This document shows positions 33,489 to 41,952 of a stretch of DNA of 64,000 bases, piece by piece. Each line of letters starts with the position of its first letter. The first letter of the stretch is position 1. The notes beneath the pieces are model-generated. The model saw only the letters and a program-made list of their open reading frames with translations, searched no databases and was not told the DNA's origin. Origin of the DNA: Nonomuraea montanisoli (GTDB lineage: Bacteria > Actinomycetota > Actinomycetes > Streptosporangiales > Streptosporangiaceae); assembly GCF_013363975.1 (NCBI RefSeq), contig NZ_JABWGN010000007.1, positions 124,001-188,000 on the forward strand. The letters are read 5' to 3'. The position numbers and the translations under genes were made by a program.

Positions 33489-34027
33489 AGCGAGCTTCCT
33501 TCCAGGGCGACGGCACGAGGATGGTCGATGCCGGCTCCCGCCAGGCCCCGAGCGAAACGCCTGCGGGCGCGGTAGAGCCTGATCCGTACCGCGTTGCGGG
33601 AGATGCCGAGCATGCGGGCGATCTGCCCGTGATCCAGCTTCTCCCAGGCGACCAGGGAGAGCAGCTCCCTGTCGTCGTCCGTCAGGTCACGGAAGACCCG
33701 TCCCATCTGTGAGATCTCGTCCTCCGGTGGACGGGCCAGCGCGGGGGACGCGGCGAGCCGCTCGCGCAGGGCCGCCGTACGCTGCTCGTGGCGCCGCTCA
33801 CCGCGCCGGTGGTTGGCGAGCACCCGGCGTGCCACGCCGTACAGCCACAGCCGCGCCTCGTGGTCCTCGGGCACCTCCTCGATGCGGCGCCAGGCGATGG
33901 TGAACGTCTCGGCCACCACGTCCGCGGCGTCCTCAGGGTGCGGGCAACGGCGCAGGACATACCCGAGTATGGGCTCGTAGGCGGATTCGTAGATCTCCAC
34001 GAACCGGCTGTTGGGATCGGCTCCCAT
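33485..34027 (-). CDS. ECF RNA polymerase sigma factor
   Basis: 180 residues with region 2 (YEPILGYVLRRCPHPEDAADVVAETF, WLYGVARRVLANHRR) and region 4 (LVAWEKLDHGQIARMLGISRNAVRIRLYRARRRFA). It lacks any extra C-terminal domain. Regulation is likely through the coupled membrane protein at 32610. Sigma-E-like groups of this kind respond to envelope or stress signals; the target promoter cannot be read here. It is divergent from the kinase-like gene at 34129. Confidence 0.94.
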   Translation of the reverse strand: MGADPNSRFVEIYESAYEPILGYVLRRCPHPEDAADVVAETFTIAWRRIEEVPEDHEARLWLYGVARRVLANHRRGERRHEQRTAALRERLAASPALARPPEDEISQMGRVFRDLTDDDRELLSLVAWEKLDHGQIARMLGISRNAVRIRLYRARRRFARGLAGAGIDHPRAVALEGSSL

Positions 34028-34128
34028 CCGGTCTCCTTAACTGGATCATCGGTCACCTACGTCCATGTCCGGAATTCTGGGGGCATTTCTACGAACCCAG
34101 GCCGTCCTCGGCCAGTAAAGTGATCATG

Positions 34129-35181
34129 ATGATGGATCCGCGGCTGACCACCCACTGGGACGTCTCCACGGCCATGGCCCGCTACGACGACCGGGAACTG
34201 GCCGAGCTGCTGGAGCGGGAGGCCGTACCGCTCGGCACCGGCATCGGCGGGGCGTCCGCGCGGCTCGAGGTCGGCGGCACCTCGGTCTTCGTCAAACGCG
34301 TGCCCCTCACCGAGCCCGAGCTGCGCCACCCGCACTCGACGGCCGACCTGTTCGGGCTGCCGCCCTTCTGCCAGTACGGCATCGGCTCGCCTGGCTTCGG
34401 CGCCTGGCGCGAGCTGGCCGCGCACACGATGACCACTGAGTGGGTGCTGACCGGCCGGTTCCCCGGCTTCCCGCTGCTGTATCACTGGCGGGTGCTGCCT
34501 GACGCCGAGCCCGCTCCGCTGTACGGAGAGCTGGCCGACATCGATCGGGCGGTCACCTTCTGGGAGGGCGCGCCCGGAGTGCGCCGCCGCATCGAGGCGT
34601 TGGCGGGGGCTCCGGCGAGTCTGATGCTCTTCCTGGAGTTCTTTCCCTGCAACCTGCAGCAGTGGCTGGACGAGCAGGTGCGCGCGGGCGACGCCGACCG
34701 TGCCTGCGCCCTGGTGGACCAGCGGCTGCGTGAGGTCGTGTCCGCCATGAACGCGGGCGGCCTCCTGCACTTCGACGCGCATTTCGGGAACTTCCTCACC
34801 GACGGGCGTCGCTTCTATCTGACCGACTTCGGGCAGGCCGTGTCGGCCCGATTCGACCTGTCGGAGGAGGAACGGGCCTTCTATCGTCGGCACCTCACCT
34901 ATGACCGCACCTACACGCTGTCGTACCTGGTGAACTGGCTGGCCGGCGCCTTCCACGGCGCCGACTGGCAAGGGCGTCGGAAGCTGGTGCGGGAATGGGC
35001 GGCGGGAGAGCGGCCGGCCGGTGTGCCCAGCGGGGTCGCCGCCCTCCTGTCGCGGCACAGCCCGCTGGCCACCGTGCTGAACGACTTCTACCACTCTCTG
35101 CAGAGTGAGAGCAGGAAGACGCCGTACCCGCTGGAGGAGATCCGCCAGGTTGCCGGACGGCACGCCCTGCCTCTCGAGTGA
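34129..35181 (+). CDS. Kinase-fold protein (aminoglycoside phosphotransferase/protein kinase-like)
   Basis: 350 residues from ATG 34129; TAAAGT ends 7 nt before it, matching a leaderless start, although the frame can open at GTG 34120. The kinase catalytic loop is LLHFDAHFGNFLTDG (HxDxxxxN) and the metal site is YLTDFGQAV (DFG). An N-lobe strand with TSVFVKRVPL supplies the ATP-binding lysine. The phosphorylated substrate is unknown; many actinomycetes encode such proteins with no drug resistance. It converges on the NmrA-like gene at 35260. Confidence 0.85.
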   Translation: MMDPRLTTHWDVSTAMARYDDRELAELLEREAVPLGTGIGGASARLEVGGTSVFVKRVPLTEPELRHPHSTADLFGLPPFCQYGIGSPGFGAWRELAAHTMTTEWVLTGRFPGFPLLYHWRVLPDAEPAPLYGELADIDRAVTFWEGAPGVRRRIEALAGAPASLMLFLEFFPCNLQQWLDEQVRAGDADRACALVDQRLREVVSAMNAGGLLHFDAHFGNFLTDGRRFYLTDFGQAVSARFDLSEEERAFYRRHLTYDRTYTLSYLVNWLAGAFHGADWQGRRKLVREWAAGERPAGVPSGVAALLSRHSPLATVLNDFYHSLQSESRKTPYPLEEIRQVAGRHALPLE

Positions 35182-35259
35182 AGGATCACCCACCGGCGTC
35201 ATCCGGTTGTTCCGCTCCATCCCGTCGTGGCCGCGCCACGTCCCCGCCGACAGGACGAG

Positions 35260-36147
35260 TCACGCCGGCGCGGACGCCAGTCGCGCCAGCAGCCGGTCCT
35301 TGCCCGCCCGGTCCAGCCAGGTGGCGAAGTCCATGAGGCCGGGGTGGGCTTCGCGCAGGGGTGCGAGGTCGGTGTCGAAGTACCGCTCGTCCGCCCACGT
35401 GAACACCTTGGCGGCCTCAGGGGCGTGCTCCCACAGAGCGCCGAGCGGGACCTGGGTGTGCGGTATCGGGCGGCCGGCCGCCGTGCTCAGCGCCGCGGCG
35501 ATCTGCGGGGTGGTCAGCCTGTCTCCGGTGATCTCAAGGGCCCGGCCCAGGTACCGGTCCGGGTCGGCGAAGGCCAGCGCGGCGAAAGCCCCGATGTCGT
35601 CGACGGCGATGAGCTGCATGACCAGGTCGTCGTTCCACGGGACGTTGAGAGAGCCGTTCTGGAAGAACCTGGCGGGGCTGGTGAAGTCCTCCATGAACCC
35701 GGCGGGGCGCAGGATCGTCGCGGGCAGGCCCAGGTCGTGGATGTGCTCCTCGATCTTCCACTTCTCGATGGGCCCCCAGCCCCGCTCCTGGTAGTAGCCG
35801 TTCTGGCTCTCGGCGCCGCCGACCGAGGAGTACACCAGGTGCTGGACGCCGGCGGCCTTGGCGGCGTCGGCGACGTTCCTGCCCTGGGCGAGCTCGTCGG
35901 GGTTGGCGGACTGGACGCTGTAGACGCCGTGGGCGCCGCGTACCGCCGCCTCGACGGAGGCGCGATCGTCGAGGTCACCGCGGACGAGTTCCGCGCCTGA
36001 GGCGGCGAGCGCGACAGCCGCCGGCGCGGTGTCGTCGCGGACGAGGGCGCGGACGTGCCAGCCGGCGGCGAGCAGGTGGCGGGCGGTGGCGCCGCCCTGA
36101 TTCCCGGTGGCGCCGGTGACGACGATGGTCTTGCCGTGCGTGTTCAT
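35260..36147 (-). CDS. NmrA-family NAD(P)-binding protein
   Basis: 295 residues. The Rossmann motif VVTGATGNQGGATARHLL is followed by RALVRDDTAPAAVAL and VYSVQSANPDE. There is no YxxxK active site, and the middle (LVYSSVGGAESQNG, ILRPAGFMEDF) fits NmrA/HSCARG redox-sensing or quinone-reductase-like members of the atypical SDRs. It is read divergently from the flavin monooxygenase at 36374 from a mirror-image promoter pair, so the two are almost certainly coregulated. Confidence 0.9.
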   Translation of the reverse strand: MNTHGKTIVVTGATGNQGGATARHLLAAGWHVRALVRDDTAPAAVALAASGAELVRGDLDDRASVEAAVRGAHGVYSVQSANPDELAQGRNVADAAKAAGVQHLVYSSVGGAESQNGYYQERGWGPIEKWKIEEHIHDLGLPATILRPAGFMEDFTSPARFFQNGSLNVPWNDDLVMQLIAVDDIGAFAALAFADPDRYLGRALEITGDRLTTPQIAAALSTAAGRPIPHTQVPLGALWEHAPEAAKVFTWADERYFDTDLAPLREAHPGLMDFATWLDRAGKDRLLARLASAPA

Positions 36148-36240
36148 GGGGGTCCTTCCAGGTCGAAGTCGTCTGGGCGGCGAGGTCGTTCACCGTGCCG
36201 TCCGGTGGCGCGGCCCTTCGGCGTTCGCACTCACGGCCGA

Positions 36241-36314
36241 ACCATATGACCAGATTTCTTTTTTCGTCAACAGCTCGCAGTGAGTTGACGAATTTTCGAA
36301 TCTGGTCATACAGT
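36241..36314. promoter_or_regulatory. Mirror-symmetric divergent promoter/operator
   Basis: Plus strand: TTGACG (36285-36290), 18 bp, TACAGT (36309-36314). Minus strand: TTGACG (36270-36265), 18 bp, TATGGT (36246-36241). Two perfect inverted repeats share one dyad at 36277.5: TTCGTCAAC/GTTGACGAA (36263-36271, 36284-36292) and TATGACCAGATT/AATCTGGTCATA (36245-36256, 36299-36310). The outer arms overlap the -10 boxes. Each promoter thus carries the same operator half, suggesting one regulator silences both genes. Confidence 0.8.
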
Positions 36315-36373
36315 CATGGGCCATGGCAGCGCCCCATGGCGAGCCGGCGGACCCCAGCGACAGGAGCGAGACC

Positions 36374-37555
36374 ATGACGACCAACCCCTCGGTGCTGATC
36401 TCCGGAGCCGGCGTGGGCGGGCCCACGCTGGCCTACTGGCTGGCCGAGCACGGATTCCGTCCCACCGTCGTGGAGCGGGCGGCTGGGCTGCGCACCAGCG
36501 GCAACCCGGTGGACGTCCGCGGGCCGGCCGTACAGGTGGTCGAGCGGATGGGCCTGATGGAGCGGCTGCGCGAGGCCGCCACCGAGGTGACGGCGATGCG
36601 CTTCGTCAACGACGCCGGCTGCGAGGTCGGCCGGGTCGACATGCGGGCGATGCAGCAGGCGGGCGGCGGCGAGGTGGAGGTGACGCGCACCGACCTGGCG
36701 AGGATCCTCCACGAGGCGAGCCGGGACTCGGCCGAGTTCCTGTTCGACGACACCATCACCTCCCTGACCCAGGACGACGACGGCGTCGATGTCACCTTCG
36801 AGAAGTCCGCGCCGCGCCGGTTCGACCTCGTCATCGGCGCCGACGGACTCCACTCGACGACCCGCCGGCTGGCCTTCGGGCCCGAGGAGGAGTTCGTCCG
36901 CCACACGGGGCTGTACGTCGCGACGCTGCAGCTGGACGACACCGCCGAGCAGGAGCGGGACGTCGTCCTCCACAACGCCCCCGGCCGCCTGGTGTCCCTC
37001 CATCCCGTGCACGGCCGCACGCTGGCGGCCTTCATCTTCCGCGGCCCGGCGGTGGAGGGCTTCGACCACCGCGACATCGCCCAGCACAAGCGGATCGTGA
37101 CCGACGCCTACGCAGGTGACGGGTGGCGGGTGCCCGAGCTGCTGGAGCGGGTGCGCGCCGCCGACGACCTGTGGCTCGACTCCGTCAGTCAGGTACGGCT
37201 CGACACCTGGAGCAGCGGCCGCGTCGCGCTCCTCGGTGACGCCGGCTCGTCGGTGTCGCTGTTCGGCGACGGCTCCACCCTGGCCATCGCCGGCGCCCAC
37301 ACGCTGGCGAAGGAGCTGGCCGCCACCCCAGGCGACCACCGGTCGGCCTTCGCCCGGTACGAGGCCGAGCACCGCACCCTGGTCGACCCCAAGCAGAGCC
37401 ACGTCCAGGCGGCCGCCTCGATGATGGTCCCCGCCACCCGCGCCGGGATCGTGACCCGGAACCTGGCGACCCGCCTGTGGCCGGCCGCCGCGGGCGTCGG
37501 ACGGCTGCGCGGCCGGCTCACCGCGCGCCGCCGGCCCGCGCGGGCGGCGGTCTGA
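36374..37555 (+). CDS. FAD-dependent monooxygenase, paralogue of the 17360 gene
   Basis: 393 residues from ATG 36374 with GGAG eight bases upstream; a frame opening at 36323 has no ribosome site. FAD motif LISGAGVGGPTLAYWLA, the GADG motif (VIGADGLHSTTRRLAF) and ALLGDAGSSVSLFGDGSTLA are present; the last differs from the usual GDA-PxxGxG by SLFGDG. It resembles the 17360 protein along its length. The NmrA gene is divergent, and the dyad-symmetric promoter controls both. The likely reaction is NAD(P)H-dependent hydroxylation of an aromatic or drug-like substrate. Confidence 0.9.
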   Translation: MTTNPSVLISGAGVGGPTLAYWLAEHGFRPTVVERAAGLRTSGNPVDVRGPAVQVVERMGLMERLREAATEVTAMRFVNDAGCEVGRVDMRAMQQAGGGEVEVTRTDLARILHEASRDSAEFLFDDTITSLTQDDDGVDVTFEKSAPRRFDLVIGADGLHSTTRRLAFGPEEEFVRHTGLYVATLQLDDTAEQERDVVLHNAPGRLVSLHPVHGRTLAAFIFRGPAVEGFDHRDIAQHKRIVTDAYAGDGWRVPELLERVRAADDLWLDSVSQVRLDTWSSGRVALLGDAGSSVSLFGDGSTLAIAGAHTLAKELAATPGDHRSAFARYEAEHRTLVDPKQSHVQAAASMMVPATRAGIVTRNLATRLWPAAAGVGRLRGRLTARRRPARAAV

Positions 37556-37603
37556 GCGCTTCGCTCCGCCGACAGCCTGCCTGCTCCCACCCCGTGACGC
37601 GCA

Positions 37604-37639
37604 TGACAGGCGTGACAGGCGTGGCAGGCGTGACAGGCG
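37604..37639. repeat. Four 9-bp tandem units
   Basis: TGACAGGCG occurs at 37604, 37613 and 37631, with TGGCAGGCG at 37622, just after the monooxygenase gene. No coding role is seen. Confidence 0.85.
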
Positions 37640-37712
37640 GCCGGTGGGTCGCCGGCTCGTCCTGGTCGGTCAGCCGTACACCAGCACATCCCTGCTCTGA
37701 AAGGCCGCAAGC

Positions 37713-38055
37713 ATGCCCTCCTTCGACGCCAGTCCGCTCACCACCGTCGACAACGTCCGGCAATGGGCGCGACTCCTGCCCCGCTGGGCACTGCTGACAG
37801 CCTTCGCCTATCTCGGGCAGGTGGTCGCGGCGCGCTGCTGGAGGCGTACCGGGAGTCGCTGAACCTGATCGACGTGACCTTCAGCGCCGGGGGCCTCGTG
37901 GTCAACGCCGGGCTGCTCCTGGTGGCGATCGTGACGTGGCGCGCCATCCTGCCCCGGTGGGCCGGCCTGGCTTCACCGGCACCGCCATCACCCTCTGGCG
38001 GGGGCCGGAAGCCGGCGGGAACGAGAGCCCGTCGAAGCGGACGACCACCTTCTAG
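37713..38055 (+). pseudogene. Frameshifted small membrane protein gene
   Basis: ATG 37713 opens a frame (FDASPLTTVDNVRQWARLLP) that stops at about 37863. The continuation in another frame reads EAYRESLNLIDVTFSAGGL and VNAGLLLVAIVTWRAILPRW, then a third frame gives TGTAITLWRGPEAGG with a stop at 38053-38055. Put together, they would be a roughly 110-residue protein with one or two membrane helices. Two frameshifts make function unlikely unless the sequence has errors. The family is not recognised. Confidence 0.55.
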
Positions 38056-38091
38056 CAGGTCTTCCGGCCGGCGCGAACAGGGGGCGGCTGG

Positions 38092-38544
38092 TCAGCCCCC
38101 GTCCTCCCGCAGATCCTGTGTGGCCGACCGATAAGCCCCGGCGATCCGGACGAACATGTCCAGCAGCACCGGCACCTGCTCCGGCCCGTAGTGCGCGGTG
38201 AGCTTCTCCAGGTGTCGCCGCGACGCCCGGCAGGCGGCGTCGTAGTCGGCCATGTTGTCCTCGACCAGCTCCACGGTGACCGTACGGCGGTCGCGTTCCC
38301 CGCGTACGCGTCGCACGTAGCCGGCCCGCTCCAGCCGGTCGATCAGACGGGTCGTGGACGCGGACGGCAGCCCCAGGGCCTCCGAGATCGCCCCCACGGC
38401 GAGCGCCCCGCGCGTCTCCAGCAGCATGAGCGCGGTGACGTCCAGCACCTGCAGACCGAGCCGGTCGGCGATCGCCTCGTTGTGGAGGAGAACCGCGATC
38501 ACGAACTCCCGGAAGACCGTCTCTCCTGGATTCCTGTGGGCCAC
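38092..38544 (-). CDS. MarR-family regulator
   Basis: 150 residues from a GTG start. The winged helix is GALAVGAISEALGLPSASTTRLIDRLERAGYVRRVRG in two motif parts (helix pair LPSASTTRLIDRLERAGYV, wing RGERDRRTVTVEL). The dimerisation helices surround it. It is divergent from the flavin monooxygenase at 38607, and the intergenic CTTCGAAG and CTCCGAAG sites are probable operators. MarR proteins usually derepress such genes when they bind phenolic ligands. Confidence 0.93.
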   Translation of the reverse strand: MAHRNPGETVFREFVIAVLLHNEAIADRLGLQVLDVTALMLLETRGALAVGAISEALGLPSASTTRLIDRLERAGYVRRVRGERDRRTVTVELVEDNMADYDAACRASRRHLEKLTAHYGPEQVPVLLDMFVRIAGAYRSATQDLREDGG

Positions 38545-38565
38545 TTTCCGAACCTACTCCACATC

Positions 38566-38600
38566 GATATATCTTCGAAGCGGAGATACTCCGAAGTGGA
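38566..38600. promoter_or_regulatory. Candidate MarR operator
   Basis: The perfect palindrome CTTCGAAG (38573-38580) is followed by CTCCGAAG (38589-38596) and flanked by TATCT/AGATA arms. It lies between the divergent MarR and monooxygenase start codons. Confidence 0.5.
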
Positions 38601-38606
38601 GGAGAT

Positions 38607-39755
38607 ATGGACGTTCTCGTCATCGGCGCCGGGGTGGGCGGACTCGCGGTGGCTCGGGTCCTGCTGGCCGCCGGACATCGGGTGCGGGTCTACGAACAGG
38701 CTCCGGAGCGGCGGACGGGCGGCAAGGCGCTGCTCGTCTGGAGCAACGGCAACGCCATCCTGAACGATCTCGGCGTCAGCCTGGAGGGCACCGGTGCCCG
38801 CATCGACCGGATCGACGCCCTGGCCTCCGACGGCCGGTTACGCACCAGCATGAACATCGCCCACGCGGCCGAGCGCTTCGGCTTCGTGACCAAGGCCGTC
38901 TCGCGCCGCCACCTGTCGGAACGCCTCGCCGACGGACTGCCCGACGACCTCGTCCAGTACGGCATGAGCTGCACGAGCGTGAGCCAGGAGCCGGGCCGGG
39001 TGACGGTGACCTTCGCCGACGGGTCCACGGCCGAGGGGGACCTGCTCGTCGGGGCCGACGGCCATCACTCCGTCGTACGCCGCCATCTGTGGGGCGACGG
39101 CGCCGTACGACCGGCGACCTTCGGCACCTGGCAGGGCCTCAGCCCGATCGACATCGAGATCACGGACACGAGCCGCCACCTCATGATCACCGGGCCGGAG
39201 GGCGCGTGCGGGCTCATGCCGGCCGGCGACGGCCTCCTGCAGTGGTGGTTCGACGTGCGCTGGTCGCCGTCCGCCCCCCGCCCCGCCGCGCCGCTGGCCG
39301 AGCTGAGGCGCCGGTTCGGGCACTGGGCCTCGCCCGTCCCCGAGGTGCTGGCCGCCGCCTCCGAGGACGACCTCGAATTCTTCGGACACCATTGGAACAA
39401 GGTCCGGCCGGTGGTGGGACAGGGCCGCGTCACCCTGGTCGGCGACGCCGCCCACACCATGCCGCCCACCCTGGGACAGGGCGCCAACCAGACCCTTGAG
39501 GACGCCTGGGTGCTCGGGCGCGAACTCGCCAAGGGCGCCGACGATCCACTCGCCGGGGGTGACGACGATCCGGCGGTACGGCTGCGCGCGTACGAGAAGG
39601 CCCGCTACCCGCGCATCTCCCTGGTGTCCCGGCTGGCCAAGCGCAATCCGGCCAACTGGCGCATCCCACCGCTGATCGGCCGGATGTTCCCCGAGACGTC
39701 CCAGACCGCCATGCTCGCCCGCTTCAGCAACCGCCTCACCGCTGAATCTGCCTGA
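38607..39755 (+). CDS. FAD-dependent monooxygenase regulated by a divergent MarR
   Basis: 382 residues with VLVIGAGVGGLAVARVLLA, VGADGHHSVVRRHLWG and the second FAD site LVGDAAHTMPPTLGQGANQ, all canonical for the PHBH group. GGAGGAGAT is directly upstream of the ATG. The C-terminus includes YPRISLVSRLAKRNPANW. The substrate is unknown. The dispersed repeat copy 2 starts shortly after the stop codon. This is the third flavin monooxygenase in the window and is less similar to the 17360/36374 pair. Confidence 0.93.
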   Translation: MDVLVIGAGVGGLAVARVLLAAGHRVRVYEQAPERRTGGKALLVWSNGNAILNDLGVSLEGTGARIDRIDALASDGRLRTSMNIAHAAERFGFVTKAVSRRHLSERLADGLPDDLVQYGMSCTSVSQEPGRVTVTFADGSTAEGDLLVGADGHHSVVRRHLWGDGAVRPATFGTWQGLSPIDIEITDTSRHLMITGPEGACGLMPAGDGLLQWWFDVRWSPSAPRPAAPLAELRRRFGHWASPVPEVLAAASEDDLEFFGHHWNKVRPVVGQGRVTLVGDAAHTMPPTLGQGANQTLEDAWVLGRELAKGADDPLAGGDDDPAVRLRAYEKARYPRISLVSRLAKRNPANWRIPPLIGRMFPETSQTAMLARFSNRLTAESA

Positions 39756-39779
39756 ACGGGTGAGGAGGCAGAAGGCAAA

Positions 39780-40016
39780 AGGCCCTCGCTCCGCTCGGAC
39801 GTATTTCTGGGGGCGCTTCGCGCGGCAGGCTTCGCCTGGGGGCGCTTCGCGCAAAGGGCTTCGCTTAGGGGCGCTTCGCGCCGAGGGGCTCAGACGTCGC
39901 CCCCAGCCGGGGCAAGGCCCCGGCCCCTGTAGGCCCTCGCTCCGCTCGGACGCCTTGCCATGGGGCTTCGCCCCAGGTGGGGGCCTACCGGCCCCTACAC
40001 CCCCCCGGTCCTGAAG
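39780..40016 (+). repeat. Dispersed GC-rich hairpin repeat, copy 2
   Basis: After the monooxygenase stop the sequence carries GGGGGCGCTTCGCGC-type units and then, at 39893-40014, the same 125-bp block found after corA (28320-28443), including the TTCG hairpin and the GGGGGCC-TACC-GGCCCC stem. Differences are a few substitutions and indels. Both copies follow a plus-strand gene in the same orientation. The interval 39756-40048 holds no gene. Confidence 0.88.
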
Positions 40017-40048
40017 CGCTTTCTCCCGTGTCAGGCAGATATTAGTGA

Positions 40049-40501
40049 TCACCCTTCGGGGTGTTCGCTCAGGCACGCGCAGGTCGGACAGGCTCGGCGC
40101 GACGTGGGCATGAACCGCAGCGACCAGCCGAGCATCGGAAGAGGTAGCACTGGTTGCCCACAGAGGCCGGCCGCTTCGCCGACCGCCACTGCGTGCTGCA
40201 CGGCCTCGCGGTCCAGGCTGGACAGTCCCAACCGATAACGGTGGGTGTCCCCGTCAGCCCTCTGCTGGGCGCCGCAGACAAGCAGGTCCGCCCAATGGAT
40301 CTGCCAGCACCGCGCCCTTCCGGTCATCCCATGTGGTTCGCTGTCGAGCTCGACCAGAGCCAGAGCGGCGTGACGCGACGAGCCGGCAACTGTCCCGTGT
40401 CGCCCGAGCAGCCGCGCAGCCGAACTGCGTGTCCTCGCCGGACTATGTGAGGTGTCCACGATCTTGACGCGTGCACCACTACGCGGCGACGGCGCCCTCA
40501 T
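40049..40501 (-). CDS. Hypothetical protein, second gene of an unknown operon
   Basis: 150 residues from ATG 40501, whose first bases overlap the stop of the upstream gene (ATGA). The body has VKIVDTSHSPARTRSSAARLL, ALALVELDSEPHG and a C-terminal CPTCACLSEHPEG, a Cys-rich end that could bind metal. No family is recognised. Translational coupling argues for a complex or joint pathway with the 40498-40875 product. Codon use is normal for the genome. Confidence 0.65.
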   Translation of the reverse strand: MRAPSPRSGARVKIVDTSHSPARTRSSAARLLGRHGTVAGSSRHAALALVELDSEPHGMTGRARCWQIHWADLLVCGAQQRADGDTHRYRLGLSSLDREAVQHAVAVGEAAGLCGQPVLPLPMLGWSLRFMPTSRRACPTCACLSEHPEG

Positions 40502-40875
40502 TCCGTTCCTTCGCATGTGGACAGGGATGCGGCAGAGGGCAGATCGTCGATCACCTCCCAAGCCGGCTGACGTCTGCGGAGGTCGGCGTAGCGGAAGGCC
40601 ACTCGGCGTGCGGCCCGTGATGGTTCTGTCGTGGGATGCCGTGCGTACACCACTCGCTTGCGTCGGTCGTCCCATCCCGCACGCCACCAGAACCACACCC
40701 CGTCGCACCACACGACCAGTCCGACCCAGACCGAGACCAGGGCGAGGTCGTGCCCGTCATGCGTGTCCGCCGGTATGTCATGGTCCGCCCAAAGGGCGTC
40801 GCGCAGGAGGCCCGCGGATAGCTGCGCTTGCGTTTCCTTGCCGTTCTCGGGCACGGCAGTAATCTGGTTCTGCAT
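40498..40875 (-). CDS. Hypothetical protein, first gene of an unknown operon
   Basis: 125 residues. Distinctive segments are LLRDALWADHDIPADTHDG and a Trp-rich strand pair (WVGLVVWCDGVWFWWRAGW), then AFRYADLRRRQPAWEVIDDL. No signal peptide; the Trp-rich part is too short and interrupted for a membrane helix. It looks like a conserved actinomycete protein usually found next to a UTRA-type regulator, as here (41074, divergent), but I cannot name it. The shared intergenic region carries two ATAGGGGGCTAAA boxes. Confidence 0.65.
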   Translation of the reverse strand: MQNQITAVPENGKETQAQLSAGLLRDALWADHDIPADTHDGHDLALVSVWVGLVVWCDGVWFWWRAGWDDRRKRVVYARHPTTEPSRAARRVAFRYADLRRRQPAWEVIDDLPSAASLSTCEGTE

Positions 40876-40976
40876 CGTGGACGCTCCAAAGCTCTCGATG
40901 CGATTCAGACCCCTGTCTGTCGGCGGTGTGCCAGCACCGTGCTCCGACGGGCGGGGGTCTCCTTAAGCCCGCCACT

Positions 40977-41036
40977 ATAGGGGGGCTAAAATCGAGCGTA
41001 GATGCCCGACTGCGGCTCCTGCAATAGGGGGCTAAA
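40977..41036. promoter_or_regulatory. Two direct operator boxes upstream of the UTRA regulator
   Basis: ATAGGGGGGCTAAA (40977-40990) and ATAGGGGGCTAAA (41024-41036) are repeated 47 bp apart, about four to five helical turns, between the divergent unknown operon and the regulator gene. They are likely binding sites for that regulator. Confidence 0.6.
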
Positions 41037-41073
41037 GTCTGCTGCTGTCAGTCGCTGAGGAGGCAACGCCCTG

Positions 41074-41880
41074 ATGGACATGAAAGCGCTGAGGGAAGTC
41101 GCGCAGGTGGGCGATCCGGTCGAACGGGCACGCATCCTCAGCCGCCTCATGACCGAGGAGCAGGGCCTGGTCACCGAAGCGGCGAAGATGCGCCGTCAGG
41201 CCATCGCGGAGGCCCGCGAGTCCGGCATGAGCCTGGAGGACATCGCCGGACGGCTCGGCGTGTCGCCCGGGCGCATCTCCCAGATGCGGAAAGGGCCCGC
41301 CGCTCGCGCGCCCGAAGGGCCGGCCTCGTCTGCGCCCCGAGTTCTGGTTCTGCGTGCGCTGCCGAGCGAGCCCGCCGTTCGGGGTTCACAGTCGTTGTTC
41401 CTCGCCGAGGCCGAACGGCAGGGGCTCAAGGCCGGGCGCCGGATGCTGTACGTGGGCCCGGAGCCTTCCAGCGAGCATGTGGCGGCGTGTCTCAGGGTCG
41501 AGCCCGGTACGGACATCATCGCCCGGCGCAAGATGATGACGGCGAACGACGTGCCTGTGCGCATCGCGACCAGCTACTTCCGTGCCGACCTGTTCGGCGG
41601 CACCCGGATCGCCGAGCCCGAGTTCGTCCAGCCGTCGCTCCAGTCCGCGCTGACCGCGCTTGGTTACGCGTTCGGCCACGCGGAGGAGAACCTGACCGCC
41701 CGGCCGCCGACACCGTTCGAGCGGGAGACGCTGGAGCTGGAGTCCGGTGAGTGGATCGTGCAGGTGCTCCGCGCCAGCTACTCGACGGAAGACACGCCCG
41801 TCCACGTCCTGGAGACGATCTGCGCCGCCAGCAGGCACGTCTTCCCGATCGGCCAGGTCTCCGGGCACGACGAGTTCTGA
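41074..41880 (+). CDS. GntR/UTRA-type regulator with sigma-like HTH
   Basis: 268 residues. An unusual N-terminal HTH (about 45-75, ESGMSLEDIAGRLGVSPGRISQMRKG) replaces the GntR winged helix, and a UTRA ligand domain follows (about 100-262): VRGSQSLFLAEAERQG, DIIARRKMMTANDVPVRIATSYF, ARPPTPFERETLEL and PVHVLETICAASRH. UTRA domains bind small ligands such as sugars or amino acids. AGGAGG is upstream of the ATG. The regulator probably controls itself and the divergent two-gene operon through the ATAGGGGGCTAAA boxes. Confidence 0.85.
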   Translation: MDMKALREVAQVGDPVERARILSRLMTEEQGLVTEAAKMRRQAIAEARESGMSLEDIAGRLGVSPGRISQMRKGPAARAPEGPASSAPRVLVLRALPSEPAVRGSQSLFLAEAERQGLKAGRRMLYVGPEPSSEHVAACLRVEPGTDIIARRKMMTANDVPVRIATSYFRADLFGGTRIAEPEFVQPSLQSALTALGYAFGHAEENLTARPPTPFERETLELESGEWIVQVLRASYSTEDTPVHVLETICAASRHVFPIGQVSGHDEF

Positions 41881-41952
41881 TCGACCGGCGTCTCGGTCGG
41901 GCTCGCGCCCGAGCGGGCCGCGTGGCCGAACCGTCGGTGCGAGACGACGGTC

